Assembly (NCBI GenBank): GCA_000513555.1
Contig: ALYD01000005.1
Span: forward strand, 83,781 to 147,780
Direction of reading: 5' to 3'
DNA from: Lachnospiraceae bacterium JC7
GTDB taxonomy: Bacteria > Bacillota > Clostridia > Lachnospirales > Lachnospiraceae
Length of the DNA stretch: 64,000 nucleotides
Part shown: in pieces, positions 51,756 through 61,344 of the stretch
Position numbering within the stretch: position 1 is the first letter of the stretch
Layout: the number at the start of each line of letters is the position of its first letter
Translations under genes and position numbers: made by a program
The notes under the pieces: model-generated
Seen by the model: the letters and a program-made list of their open reading frames with translations, nothing else
What the model was told of the DNA's origin: nothing
Database searches by the model: none

Positions 51756-54434
51756 ATGTCCAGATTCTGTCGTTACTGCGGTGCGGAGCTCCGGGAAAAT
51801 GTCTCCTTCTGCCACCGGTGCGGAAAAGCTGTGCCGAAGGAAGCACCTCAGAAAATGGAGGCGAACACACCAAAATTCTGCCGCCAATGTGGCACACCGC
51901 TAAATTCCGGTGCGCAATTCTGCAGGGAATGTGGCTGGAAGGTAGAAGCCTTTGAAAAATCCATCAATGAAGCTCCACAGGAGACTCATACATCTGACGA
52001 AAACTCCTCCCTTATATTCTCTCCAAATAATATGTGCATGTTTTTGCTCATCGGTGTTTTCCTCTTCAATGCCGGTCCATCGCTCCTGTGCTCTGTCAAC
52101 ATGACACTTCAGCAGGCATTTTTGAGTGATCTTCAGGTGAGGATCTGCGGCCTCATGGCCAGAGGAGCAGGTTCGATCTTTGTATTGGCTGCCTTTTTTT
52201 GCATGTCATCAAATCAGATCCCCTTACTTAAACGTATAGTTAAAACATTACTCGGATGCACACCCATATTCTTTGCTCTCTCTTTGAGTATGTTTATAGC
52301 GATAGATTTTATCTCATCATGGGCAGTGATACCGGTTTTCATCCTTTCTCTTTTTATGTCCCTGCTTCTTGTGGCAGCAGTCTTTAGCGCTGCTGCAGAT
52401 ACTGTTTCGCTACAGGAACGTGGCCTTTTCAGGAATATGCTTCTCCTGATCCGGCATCCCCTCAACTATCTTCTCTGGCTGTTGGCTTTCTGGCTGATCT
52501 CTGCAGTTCAAATGGCAGTGACTTATGGACTTCTCCTGATCACGAAAAGGGAGACTCTGACTGCCGATTACGTATCATGGCTCATTCTCAGTGCGGCTGA
52601 AACTATGGTCCTCTGTTTTATTCTTCGAACCATGTGTACATCTGCAAAAAAATGGCTGTCCATGAGCCCTGTATATGGCCATAACAGAGCCACTACTATG
52701 ACCGGCTCACCAGCGCCATCCCGGATAGTGTCTGTAAACGGACTTATCTCCAAAGAATATGCCATTATCGCTCTCGCACTTACAGGTGCAGGACTCATCC
52801 TGTTCATGATAAGACCGTTTGTTCATGACGCAGGTTGGAAAAAAGAAGTTGATGAAGAAATATCATCTGACCTGTTGCTCAGCAACTATACTCTGGTTGA
52901 AGGCAGTATACCGGATGCCATCGTCTATGCAGACCGGGTATCCGAGAAGATCAGCCTTCTATCTGCCTATGGAAGAAAAGATGGCCATACACTTCTGACA
53001 TCAGCAAAAAAATCAGGAAATATCCGTACCTGGCGTATGTTCCTGGCTCTTGCCGGTGATGACGAATCAGCATATAAAAATGCTGTCGAAAAACTGGAAC
53101 AGGCCATTACCGAAGATCCCCTGAATCCGGATCTTAAAGGTCTACTGTTGAGCGCCTATAAGTCAGGTATGATAGGAGAACTGAGCCCGACTCAAAATGA
53201 CTTCAGGAAAGAGATCGTCAGGGAATATATCCTTGACGGTATTTATACCTATGTTCTGCCGGAAATACCTGAAAACAACGATGACTTCAAAAAATACCTG
53301 GAGGAGCTTAACGAGAATACCTCATTTATATCTGAATACAGAGATTCTCTTTCCCTTATCGATCAGATTCAAGGAAAAGGCAGGCTTGAAGGCGGCGATA
53401 TAGACAGGATCATCAAGCTGGCCGAGGCGAATCCCGATCATGTCGGTCTCCAGTACGCCGCCGCTTATGCAGCCTCTGAAGGTGCAAGCGACGATACAAG
53501 AGGGCTTTTTGACCGGGGCAAGGAACGGATACTTCGTTTCATCGAGCTTGCAGAAAAAGATCCTGATCCTGATGCTGTCAGAAACGCCAGGTTCATGGGC
53601 GCACAGATGCTCGTCAAGGTCAGAGGCTACAGGGAAGCGGCAGATACACTTAAAAAGATCGATACAGCGGATGCTCCTGAACTTAAAGAACCCATCAACA
53701 ACCTTAAGATGGCAGCATTTAACGGCCTTGAGGATCCTGAAGAGGCCTATACATTTGCAAAGGAGCTTCTGAATAACGGAAATGAAACTCCCGAACTTCT
53801 ATATAAATTCGGTGTAGCGGCTATCAAAGCCGGAAAACGGGACGAAATGGTCAACGCTCTTGAACGTCTTTCATCATATATGCTGGATGAAAGCATTAGC
53901 GGAAACGAGCTTTATCAGATAGAAACCTGGTTCTATGTTCTGTGTACCTATATCACATCCAATGACGGCAGTACCTACACCGGATACACCTATGCGTTTT
54001 ACGGTTCCTTATCAGAAGAAGAAAAACAGGCCATGTTCTCACCCTTCGTCCTTCACTATCTGGAGGCCATGGATCAGGGATACCATCGTGACCCGAAAAT
54101 CGCAGAGGATGAACTTTCAAAGGTACTTGAAACCCGAGACGACCTGACCTACGCATCATATCTTAGAGGTGTGATCGCATTCGCCGCACGTGACTATGAG
54201 ACAGCGGTTCAATATTATACCAGGGCCTGCGCTGCCGACCCTGAAAACGCGACATTCCTCTTTGGTCTTGCCAATGCCTATGACGGAACAGGGGACTACC
54301 GTAAAGCCTATGATCTTTGTGTCCGTGTCCAGTCAATGATCCCTAAGGTCAATCATGACGAAGACTGGTATGGCATCGGTTACCATAACACGCAGCTGCT
54401 GAATAAACTTACAGACAGGTTGAAGGAGGATTGA
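51756..54434 (+). CDS. Large membrane protein with two zinc ribbons and TPR-like repeats
   Basis: This is an 892-residue protein. Two zinc ribbons open it ('CRYCGAELRENVSFCHRCG' and 'CRQCGTPLNSGAQFCRECG', about 4-70). A membrane region of about six segments (about 90-365) follows, and then a long helical region with TPR-like units such as 'ALAGDDESAYKNAVEKLEQA' (about 405-890). The TPR half should bind partner proteins. I do not recognise the family. An AAAGGAGAAG site precedes the ATG. Its stop is two bases before the ATG of the next TPR-membrane gene, so the two are coupled and probably form a complex. Confidence 0.75.
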   Translation: MSRFCRYCGAELRENVSFCHRCGKAVPKEAPQKMEANTPKFCRQCGTPLNSGAQFCRECGWKVEAFEKSINEAPQETHTSDENSSLIFSPNNMCMFLLIGVFLFNAGPSLLCSVNMTLQQAFLSDLQVRICGLMARGAGSIFVLAAFFCMSSNQIPLLKRIVKTLLGCTPIFFALSLSMFIAIDFISSWAVIPVFILSLFMSLLLVAAVFSAAADTVSLQERGLFRNMLLLIRHPLNYLLWLLAFWLISAVQMAVTYGLLLITKRETLTADYVSWLILSAAETMVLCFILRTMCTSAKKWLSMSPVYGHNRATTMTGSPAPSRIVSVNGLISKEYAIIALALTGAGLILFMIRPFVHDAGWKKEVDEEISSDLLLSNYTLVEGSIPDAIVYADRVSEKISLLSAYGRKDGHTLLTSAKKSGNIRTWRMFLALAGDDESAYKNAVEKLEQAITEDPLNPDLKGLLLSAYKSGMIGELSPTQNDFRKEIVREYILDGIYTYVLPEIPENNDDFKKYLEELNENTSFISEYRDSLSLIDQIQGKGRLEGGDIDRIIKLAEANPDHVGLQYAAAYAASEGASDDTRGLFDRGKERILRFIELAEKDPDPDAVRNARFMGAQMLVKVRGYREAADTLKKIDTADAPELKEPINNLKMAAFNGLEDPEEAYTFAKELLNNGNETPELLYKFGVAAIKAGKRDEMVNALERLSSYMLDESISGNELYQIETWFYVLCTYITSNDGSTYTGYTYAFYGSLSEEEKQAMFSPFVLHYLEAMDQGYHRDPKIAEDELSKVLETRDDLTYASYLRGVIAFAARDYETAVQYYTRACAADPENATFLFGLANAYDGTGDYRKAYDLCVRVQSMIPKVNHDEDWYGIGYHNTQLLNKLTDRLKED

Positions 54435-54436
54435 CT

Positions 54437-55240
54437 ATGTTTATGGGAATCTTATGTGTGACAGCACTGCTTTCACTGCTGGCTATGCTTGTCTTTGGTG
54501 AATTTGGATTTTCAACCTTCTTCCTGTTTCTGCTTTCGGTCGGAGGTATCGTACTGAAGCTTCTGGCATCACGGCTTCCTGTCAGGAAACTTGGTAAATT
54601 CATACTGGCAGTCTTCGGCATCGCAGCGATCCTTACAGCTTATCTCGTGCCCGGGGCCAAAAAGGTCGAAAACAGCACCTACGATTTTGCCAACAGAGTG
54701 ATAAGTACCGAGAAGCTGATCCTGACTCTTGATGAAAAGGCTGAAGACGCCCTTACAGAATTGGAAAAGGACTATGGAGAGAGCGACCGGACTTACGGAC
54801 TTCGTGCCTATCTTTGCATGACTTCAGGTGAAAATGCTGAGGCCTATAACTGGCTGAACCTCATTTCCGACAAGACATCACAGGAATACTACACGCGTCT
54901 GGAAGCCCTCTATATGACAGACCCTGATAATACAGATCCCGAGACTCTTTACCGCATGTATAAGGATGCTGTCCGTTATCACCCGGACTGGGGCCATATG
55001 CAGTGTATGACAGGTATCGCAGAATACGAGAAGGGTAATCTCAATATCGCAAAGTATCACCTTAACAATGCTTTGAACCAGGATCCTCACGACTGTTATG
55101 CCCTATATTATCTTGGGGCTATAGCATGCAAATGGGGCGATTATACCACTGCGGATAAATATTTCCGTGCCAGCATGGAAAACGGCGCTACCGAGCAGAT
55201 GCTGGCATGGATGACCATGAATATGAAACAGGCAGGATAA
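54437..55240 (+). CDS. Membrane-anchored TPR protein
   Basis: This 267-residue protein starts with two to three hydrophobic segments (about 1-75) and continues as helical TPR-like repeats (about 90-265), including 'FRASMENGATEQMLAWMTMN'. I start it at the ATG at 54437, with AAGGAGG nine bases upstream; an in-frame TTG two codons earlier is less likely. It lies two bases after the large zinc-ribbon gene and 15 bases before the secreted-protein gene, so it is the middle gene of a three-gene operon. It probably assists the large protein. Confidence 0.75.
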   Translation: MFMGILCVTALLSLLAMLVFGEFGFSTFFLFLLSVGGIVLKLLASRLPVRKLGKFILAVFGIAAILTAYLVPGAKKVENSTYDFANRVISTEKLILTLDEKAEDALTELEKDYGESDRTYGLRAYLCMTSGENAEAYNWLNLISDKTSQEYYTRLEALYMTDPDNTDPETLYRMYKDAVRYHPDWGHMQCMTGIAEYEKGNLNIAKYHLNNALNQDPHDCYALYYLGAIACKWGDYTTADKYFRASMENGATEQMLAWMTMNMKQAG

Positions 55241-55255
55241 AAGGAGGTGGATATC

Positions 55256-57205
55256 ATGAAGAAAAATATACATTTGTTCCGGCGCATGTATGCATTGATC
55301 CTGGCCTCCGCTCTCCTTATCCAGCAGACCTGTGTCTGCTATGCTGCTGCTTCCACCACTGAAAAGGAAAACTACGACACCGGTGAAGTCTATGGACCTC
55401 CGGTACCGAAGGAGATGTTGACCAATTATCTTTCAGACAAGGATCTGAAGGAAATATGCCAAAAATATAATATGGATCTCGGCTCAAAATCCGTTTCGAC
55501 TGATAAGCTCATCAAAAATACACTCTCGGAAATGTCAGGATTATTTGATAAAAATTCTCTCAAGCCTGTCGTTTCCAACGAAACCGCCCAACAGCTTAAA
55601 CAAGGGATCATTTCCAGTCTTTCCGGTGAATACGGACAGGCCAAATATGTCATTGGATTTAATGCAAGCGGTTATGGACTAAATCTGGATATGCTTAACG
55701 AAGGAGGCATACAGGGCATTATAGAAAGATATAACTCTCCTGCTGATCCCACCACATTCATAAGGTCAGACAGTGGGTCAATGCTCCCCTCCTCTTTAAC
55801 GACCAAAAACAGGACCTTATTTGAAAGCCTGACAAAAAACGATCAGGCAAAGTTCTATGCTTTTGATGAACTGGGATCAGAAGTATCCAAGCTTAAAGGT
55901 GATCATAATGAATTGCTCCATATGAGGGATCAGGCAAAATGGTACAAGGATCCGTATAAGGAAGTGCAATACAGCAGCAATACTCCAACCAGTGAAAAGA
56001 TACGTTTAAGTAAAAAGAGCTCAGATTCGGCTGAGCTACGGCTTAATAATGAGAAGACCAAGTGGTATAAAACCGGAGGGCATCTTTTAGTGCGGGCCGT
56101 TAATATCATCATGGGTTCATATACCTTATACAATGAAGCCGGAAACATAGGAGAACTGACCGGAGAATATGAAAATATGAAAGATGATGACCCTGCCGCC
56201 TCCTGGCTAGGACGGGCCGGACTGTCAATTTCGGCTGTAGCATCAGGTATAATGGCTATCGGCTCCGGAATCTCGGGATCAGTAGCGGATATAACATTAT
56301 TCGAGATCGGAAGTACAACCGGTGGTTTTTTGGGTACACTTGCAGGCGCAGTTGCGATAACCGCAGCCACCATCGGCGCAGCCTGGCTTGTTACCACTGA
56401 TGAATTCAAAGACCATACCAGCGACTGGACCTGGCACAATATCAAGCATACAGCCAAAAGCTTTTTCGATATAGCCAGGGGCAATATAACTGATGAAAAT
56501 GCCTTTCTTTATGATGAAATGGCAAAAGAATGGGAGGAATATCCATGGAAACAGAACCTGGATGAAGGTATACAGGAAATTTATTATTTCTTTGATGATC
56601 TGTTCTACGGAGAAAACAGTGAACGAAACAAGATAAAGCCTGCACCGGGAATAGGTGCGTTAAAGCCGAATATCTATATCTATCCGGAATCGGAACAGGA
56701 TGTTACCGTGACATTCGGTATGCCGCAGTGGCTTACGAAATCCATACCTGACTATAGCGAAAGCTGGAAGGTGAGCGTCGCTCCCGACGGAACCATCACA
56801 ACTCCTGACGGCAGTACTTTCGGATATCTGTTCTATGAGTCGGAAACACAACCATATTACTTCGATAAGGATGAAGGCTGGATGATCCCGGCTGATACCA
56901 GAGCAGAAAGGTTCAGAGAGATCCTTACAGCCTATGGTTTCAATGAAAACGAGATCCGGGACTTCCTTGAATTCTGGACCATAAAGCTTCCTGATAGAAC
57001 AGATGTCATGATGTATCCTCAGCTTACCGAAACAGTGGATAATGCCATGCCTGTCAGCATTTCTCCTGCACCGGATCATATTTTCCGCCTGTGGTTTACC
57101 TTTGAACCATTCGACGGCCAGACGGTTCCTGAACCGGAAATAAAGCCTGTCTCCCGTGACGGCTACACCGTTGTCGAATGGGGCGGCGTCATATTAAGTG
57201 AATAA
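55256..57205 (+). CDS. Secreted protein with glycine-rich hydrophobic segments and a KPxIYxYP-type C-terminal domain
   Basis: I start at the ATG at 55256, which has AAGGAGGTG upstream, giving 649 residues with a signal peptide (about 1-32, ending 'CVCYAAAS'). The middle (about 330-395) has two Gly/Ala-rich hydrophobic stretches such as 'VASGIMAIGSGISGSVAD' that could insert in membranes. The C-terminal third (about 475-649) begins 'KPNIYIYPESEQDVTVTFG', a domain found at the end of many clostridial surface lipoproteins whose role is unknown. It is the third gene of an operon with two zinc-ribbon/TPR membrane proteins, which may help export or place it. Confidence 0.75.
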   Translation: MKKNIHLFRRMYALILASALLIQQTCVCYAAASTTEKENYDTGEVYGPPVPKEMLTNYLSDKDLKEICQKYNMDLGSKSVSTDKLIKNTLSEMSGLFDKNSLKPVVSNETAQQLKQGIISSLSGEYGQAKYVIGFNASGYGLNLDMLNEGGIQGIIERYNSPADPTTFIRSDSGSMLPSSLTTKNRTLFESLTKNDQAKFYAFDELGSEVSKLKGDHNELLHMRDQAKWYKDPYKEVQYSSNTPTSEKIRLSKKSSDSAELRLNNEKTKWYKTGGHLLVRAVNIIMGSYTLYNEAGNIGELTGEYENMKDDDPAASWLGRAGLSISAVASGIMAIGSGISGSVADITLFEIGSTTGGFLGTLAGAVAITAATIGAAWLVTTDEFKDHTSDWTWHNIKHTAKSFFDIARGNITDENAFLYDEMAKEWEEYPWKQNLDEGIQEIYYFFDDLFYGENSERNKIKPAPGIGALKPNIYIYPESEQDVTVTFGMPQWLTKSIPDYSESWKVSVAPDGTITTPDGSTFGYLFYESETQPYYFDKDEGWMIPADTRAERFREILTAYGFNENEIRDFLEFWTIKLPDRTDVMMYPQLTETVDNAMPVSISPAPDHIFRLWFTFEPFDGQTVPEPEIKPVSRDGYTVVEWGGVILSE

Positions 57206-57232
57206 ACATAAGATCCTGTACTCAGATAAGAT

Positions 57233-57275
57233 AAGCCGCCGCAGACCGGTTTCCCGGTTCTGCAGCGGCTTTGAT
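57233..57275. terminator. Bidirectional intrinsic terminator
   Basis: A stem of AAGCCGCCGCAGACCGG paired with CCGGTTCTGCAGCGGCTT (two mismatches) with a four-base loop and T-rich tail. It separates the secreted-protein operon from the convergent TRAP operon. Confidence 0.9.
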
Positions 57276-57293
57276 TTTATCCATATACTGTAA

Positions 57294-58586
57294 TCAGTTC
57301 AGGCTGTATCCCATCATCAGCGGAAGCCATGTAGTCAACGGCTCATATATTGAAATAGCTATAAGGACGAAAACATTGCAGGCTATGTACGGAACTGCAT
57401 GTTTAAATATCTCTATTACAGGCATGCCGTTTATTTTATTGCATGCATTGAGGCACATACCCACAGGAGGTGTAACCAATCCTATAGCGAGGCCTGTTAT
57501 CATCATCGCTCCAAACTGAAGCGTGGAAAAACCATATGCATGCATGACCGGAAGAAGTATCGGCGTAAGAAGCAGGATCGCCGGAGATACATCTATAAAT
57601 GTTCCGATCATAAGTATCATGATTACAAAGATAAGTGCTATTCCATACCTCGGCCAGTTCAGATCCTGGAAAAATGCTGCCACTATCTGCGGAACTCCCT
57701 GCATGGTAAGGACCCATGTAAAGATGGTCGTAAATCCTATAATAAGCATGATCGATGAGCTCGAAATAAAGCTCTTTTTGAGTGCTTCCCAAACCTGTTT
57801 CCAGCTTAACTCATGATAAATGAAAAATCCGACCAAAAGCGAATACAGAACAGCAACACCGGCACTTTCAGAGGCCGTACAGACTCCTCCTGATACGCAG
57901 ACAATGATAAATAGCGGTAAAATCAGTGCAGGCAGTCCGCCTAACACCGCTTCTTTTATCTCTTTACCTGACAGCTTTGTTCTTTTTGGATGCCAATGAT
58001 TCTTTTCCGAAAAAACATAAACGAGTATCAGCTGTGTAATACCGATAAGTACTCCTGGAATCGCTCCTGCCATGAATAAAGCTCCTACTGATCCTCCTGA
58101 GATCATAGAGTAAACGATCATGGGTGTTGAAGGCGGTATAATCATACCCATAGTTGAGGATGCAACGGTGATACCTGTAGCCGTACCGCTTGGATATCCT
58201 GCGTCTTCCATGGCCGGGATCTCGATGGACCCAAGCGCTGATGTATCCGCTACGGATGAACCGGAAATTCCTCCAAAAATCATGGAGGCAACAACATTGA
58301 CCTCTCCGAGACCACCGTTTATGGGATGAATGAGTACGGTACAGAATCGCATGAGACGTTCTGTCATTCCGCCGACATTCATAAGCTCTCCTGCCAGCAT
58401 GAAAAGCGGCATCGCGATCATTAGCTCAGAAAAAGCACCGTTCCAGATCCTCTGCGGAATCATGCTGAGAAAATTTGGTGAAAAGGTTTCGATATATGTC
58501 ACACAGGCTGCACCGATGGCAAATGCCAGTGGAACGCCTATTATCGCAAAGAAAATCAATAATACAAGTAATATCACCATTGCCAT
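57294..58586 (-). CDS. dctM: TRAP transporter large permease
   Basis: This 430-residue membrane protein has about twelve segments and TRAP DctM features: 'IPQRIWNGAFSELMIAMPLFMLAGELM' type opening blocks, 'GSSVADTSALGSIEIPAM' and 'IIPPSTPMIVYSM'. It moves the bound solute across the membrane, driven by a sodium gradient. It is the last gene of the dctP-dctQ-dctM operon, 15 bases after dctQ. An AGGAGGAATAG site precedes the ATG. The substrate is unknown; the RraA-family aldolase gene nearby hints at a carboxylic acid. Confidence 0.93.
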   Translation of the reverse strand: MAMVILLVLLIFFAIIGVPLAFAIGAACVTYIETFSPNFLSMIPQRIWNGAFSELMIAMPLFMLAGELMNVGGMTERLMRFCTVLIHPINGGLGEVNVVASMIFGGISGSSVADTSALGSIEIPAMEDAGYPSGTATGITVASSTMGMIIPPSTPMIVYSMISGGSVGALFMAGAIPGVLIGITQLILVYVFSEKNHWHPKRTKLSGKEIKEAVLGGLPALILPLFIIVCVSGGVCTASESAGVAVLYSLLVGFFIYHELSWKQVWEALKKSFISSSSIMLIIGFTTIFTWVLTMQGVPQIVAAFFQDLNWPRYGIALIFVIMILMIGTFIDVSPAILLLTPILLPVMHAYGFSTLQFGAMMITGLAIGLVTPPVGMCLNACNKINGMPVIEIFKHAVPYIACNVFVLIAISIYEPLTTWLPLMMGYSLN

Positions 58587-58600
58587 AGGTCTATTCCTCC

Positions 58601-59089
58601 TTACCTGTCTTCTGTCTCATCGGGTAAAAATACTTCAATCAGCTTTACTATGATACATAGTGCGCAGATCACTCCGCTGACAGGCATGATTCCATACATA
58701 TATTTCATCGGGATCTCCATACCCATACTGATCTGCTTTCCCGCCATACCTACGTACTTGAAGCCCTGAACTACAAAAACCATGTCTACAACGAACATGA
58801 TCATAAGATTCACAACATTAAGTACACGTTTCACCCCGGGCTTCAGTGCGTTGTAAAGAATGTCAATCATTACATGCTCGCCCTTTATCACATTTATCCC
58901 CATTCCCCAGAAGGTGGTAAATGCAAAGAGCGTAACATTGAATTCAGACAGTTCCTTCCAGCTTATGGAAAAGAAATATCTCATAATAACAGCAAAACAT
59001 ACCAGCACAGCAAGAAACGCAAGCGCCAGAACTCCTATGTCAAAATATATCGTGAATAAACATTGTCCTATTTTCCGTACTTTTTTCAC
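58601..59089 (-). CDS. dctQ: TRAP transporter small permease
   Basis: This small membrane protein has four hydrophobic segments and typical DctQ features: 'ISWKELSEFNVTLFAFTTFWG' type block around the second and third segments. I start it at a GTG at 59089, with GAGGAG six bases upstream, giving 162 residues; a longer in-frame GTG overlaps an intergenic hairpin and has no site. It partners DctM to make the membrane channel. It lies between dctP and dctM. Confidence 0.9.
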   Translation of the reverse strand: MKKVRKIGQCLFTIYFDIGVLALAFLAVLVCFAVIMRYFFSISWKELSEFNVTLFAFTTFWGMGINVIKGEHVMIDILYNALKPGVKRVLNVVNLMIMFVVDMVFVVQGFKYVGMAGKQISMGMEIPMKYMYGIMPVSGVICALCIIVKLIEVFLPDETEDR

Positions 59090-59108
59090 CGCTATCTCCT
59101 CACATAAA

Positions 59109-59129
59109 TAGCGCACGTAAACAGTGCGC
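59109..59129 (-). promoter_or_regulatory. Intergenic hairpin between dctP and dctQ
   Basis: A perfect AGCGCAC/GTGCGCT stem with a seven-base loop sits between the dctP stop and the dctQ start. Without a T run it is likely an RNA-stabilising or partial read-through structure that gives more binding protein than permease, as in many TRAP operons. Confidence 0.65.
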
Positions 59130-59160
59130 TATTTCAATGAATTCTATGGATGTTTGATTG

Positions 59161-60249
59161 TTACTTTGCGTTGGCTACGATATCCTTCATCTTTGCCATC
59201 TCTTCCTGTGTGCATATGCCCTCGCTGATCATCTTGTCATATACAGGTTCAACTGCGCTCTTGAACGCTTCAAGCTCTTCAGCAGTAGGTACATATACTT
59301 CTGCGCCTGAATCTATGATCTGCTGCTTTGCAGCTTCGGAATTCTCATCAATGAGCTTATCGTTATACTCACCCATTTCGGTGGCACATTCACTTATTAC
59401 TGTGCGGTACTCCTCAGGAAGAGTGTTCCACCATGCTGCATTTACATAAAATGGATCCGGATGGAACTGATAATTAACCTCTGTGAAATACTTCTGTACT
59501 TCGTAGAACTTCATACCGAGAACATTGACCCATGGATTCTCCTGTCCGTCGGCTACACCTGTCTTAAGACCCATATAAAGGTCTGCATATGGAACTGAAA
59601 CTGTTGAAGCGCCCATCTGCTGGAATGTGAGATCTATGGTCTTCATACCGTTTGTACGCATCTTAAGTCCCTTTAAGTCATCAGGAGTTTTGATAGGATG
59701 ATTGTTATTTGAGAACTGACGGTAGCCGCCCGCATCACAAAGGTTTATGATAACAGTTCCTGTGGACTCCTCTGCCTCTGCACAAACGCTCTTTGCAAGA
59801 TCTGACTGTAACAATGCTGTTACCTCTGCTCTTGTATGTGTAAGGAAAGGTGCCGTGAACATAAGAAGGCGGGGTGAGAAATCAAACTGACCGCCGCGCA
59901 TGCCCTGAACTGTTCCCTGAACTACCTGCTCAAGCATCTCCTTTTCTGTTCCCAACTGACCGTTGCCATATACTGTTACCTTCACATGCCCACCGGTCTT
60001 TTCTGCAACGTCGGCAGCAAACTTTTCCATAGAAACATATCTTGGATTTCCTTCCGGCTGAGCATGTCCTACTATCATTTCAAAATCGCCAAGATCGGCT
60101 GAAGCCTTATCACCTGACTCCTTGGCTGCTGTTGTATCTGCTGCCGGAGCCGCTGCGGCGGTTTCTGTTTTAGTTCCCGAACCGCATCCTGTAATCATGG
60201 CAACGGACATAGTTGCTGTAAGTAACGCTGCTAAGAATCTTTTTTTCAT
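59161..60249 (-). CDS. dctP: TRAP transporter substrate-binding lipoprotein
   Basis: The signal peptide ends with a lipobox 'AMITGCGS'. The mature domain is a DctP-type binding protein, with a 'MIVGHAQPEGNPRYVSMEKFA' type start, the conserved Arg in 'GLKMRTNG' that pairs with a carboxylate and 'GVADGQENPWVN' later. It captures an organic acid outside the cell for DctQM. I start it at 60249, with GGGGAG upstream; a longer in-frame ATG 33 bases upstream lacks a site. A strong promoter and a GntR-type operator lie just ahead. The solute class is inferred from the Arg; its identity is not. Confidence 0.93.
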   Translation of the reverse strand: MKKRFLAALLTATMSVAMITGCGSGTKTETAAAAPAADTTAAKESGDKASADLGDFEMIVGHAQPEGNPRYVSMEKFAADVAEKTGGHVKVTVYGNGQLGTEKEMLEQVVQGTVQGMRGGQFDFSPRLLMFTAPFLTHTRAEVTALLQSDLAKSVCAEAEESTGTVIINLCDAGGYRQFSNNNHPIKTPDDLKGLKMRTNGMKTIDLTFQQMGASTVSVPYADLYMGLKTGVADGQENPWVNVLGMKFYEVQKYFTEVNYQFHPDPFYVNAAWWNTLPEEYRTVISECATEMGEYNDKLIDENSEAAKQQIIDSGAEVYVPTAEELEAFKSAVEPVYDKMISEGICTQEEMAKMKDIVANAK

Positions 60250-60287
60250 TTCTTTTTCTCCCCTTCCATTTGTAGAAAACACGAATC

Positions 60288-60303
60288 AGCTTGTATACAA
60301 GCT
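60288..60303. promoter_or_regulatory. Perfect 16-bp palindromic operator in the dctP leader
   Basis: AGCTTGTATACAAGCT is an exact palindrome with the TTGTATACAA core typical of GntR/FadR-family operators. It lies just past the predicted dctPQM transcription start, a position suited to repression. A partial copy lies at 60444-60454. Confidence 0.75.
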
Positions 60304-60314
60304 CTTATGGTTTT

Positions 60315-60343
60315 ATTCTAGATCGCAGCCTTTTTCTTGTCAA
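60315..60343 (-). promoter_or_regulatory. Sigma-A promoter of the dctPQM operon
   Basis: On the minus strand a perfect TTGACA (60338-60343) and TAGAAT (60315-60320) are separated by 17 bases. The operator palindrome begins 12 bases after the -10. Confidence 0.8.
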
Positions 60344-60443
60344 TATGTCATATATCTACAGTATTCACTGCCATTATTTGTGCATATATAACTATAGAAT
60401 AATATCCATAATGAATTATGATGGATAAAGCAGATACGTTTCA

Positions 60444-60454
60444 CTTGTATACAT
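60444..60454. promoter_or_regulatory. Second GntR-type half-conserved operator
   Basis: CTTGTATACAT shares the TGTATACA core with the 60288 operator and lies about 100 bases before the GntR gene, so it may provide autoregulation or a loop with the first site. Confidence 0.5.
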
Positions 60455-60557
60455 ATACCCGTTTCTGATGCATTGAAATGCCTGAATCAAAGAAAGACTT
60501 TGACCTGCAAACTAATCTTGTACTGTTTTATGTTTATTTTTAAAGGAAACCAGCGCT

Positions 60558-61250
60558 ATGACAAAATATAGCTCCGAAGAAATCTATAATATCCTCGAAA
60601 GGGAACTCGTGACTTTACAGATAAAACCCAACGAGATCCTCAGTGAAAACACCTTGTGTACAAGGTTTGACGTGTCCAGAACCATAGTTCGAAGCGCACT
60701 TCAGAGACTTTCTCAGACCGGATTTGTAGAGATCATCCCTCATGTCGGAACAAGGGTCACTCCAATCGATCTGGAAGAAGTGAATCAGTTTATTTATATG
60801 CGAATCGCAGTGGAATCCAGAGTGCTCAGAGATTTCATCAACACCATGACGCCGCCTCAGGTAGAACGTCTCAGATTCTGCAAAACCGCGCTGGAGGAAG
60901 CTGTAGAAAAGGCCGGGGATCTGTCGGAGCTCACCGCAGAGCAATCAAACACTCTGCTCACCAGGGATCTGGCATTTCATGAGGTATATTTCGAGTGCAT
61001 GGGAAAACGAATATTATGGGATATCCTGACGCAGCCCAAGCCAGGATACTCACGTTTTATACGTCTCGATATGCTGGGAGGCAAAAACCTGCCAGACGTA
61101 ATAAACGAGCACGCAGAACTCATGGACATCATAGACCGGGCAGATATCAGTGCCATAGAAGACGTAGTTTCACGGCACCTCTACGGAGGCATACGCCGCC
61201 TCGGGTCCAAAATATATTCGGATCAGTTTGACAGATATATAAAATATTGA
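60558..61250 (+). CDS. GntR-family (FadR/FCD-type) transcriptional regulator
   Basis: The N-terminal winged helix includes 'LCTRFDVSRTIVRSALQRLSQTG' type sequence around residues 33-55, followed by the wing 'VEIIPHVGTRVTP'. The C-terminal FCD effector domain (about 75-225) contains His and Asp residues that often bind a metal ('DLAFHEVYFE' and 'RHLYGG'). The 230-residue length is normal. It is divergent from dctPQM and two palindromes fit its binding type, so it is the likely repressor of that operon. The effector is probably the transported acid or its product. An AAAGGAAA site precedes the ATG. Confidence 0.9.
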   Translation: MTKYSSEEIYNILERELVTLQIKPNEILSENTLCTRFDVSRTIVRSALQRLSQTGFVEIIPHVGTRVTPIDLEEVNQFIYMRIAVESRVLRDFINTMTPPQVERLRFCKTALEEAVEKAGDLSELTAEQSNTLLTRDLAFHEVYFECMGKRILWDILTQPKPGYSRFIRLDMLGGKNLPDVINEHAELMDIIDRADISAIEDVVSRHLYGGIRRLGSKIYSDQFDRYIKY

Positions 61251-61344
61251 TCCACCGGTGATAAACCTCAAAATAACGCCGACTATATAAGCGGAAGATT
61301 ATGAATCACAATGCAGCTTTAATGGGAGGTGTTAATTTAGGTCT

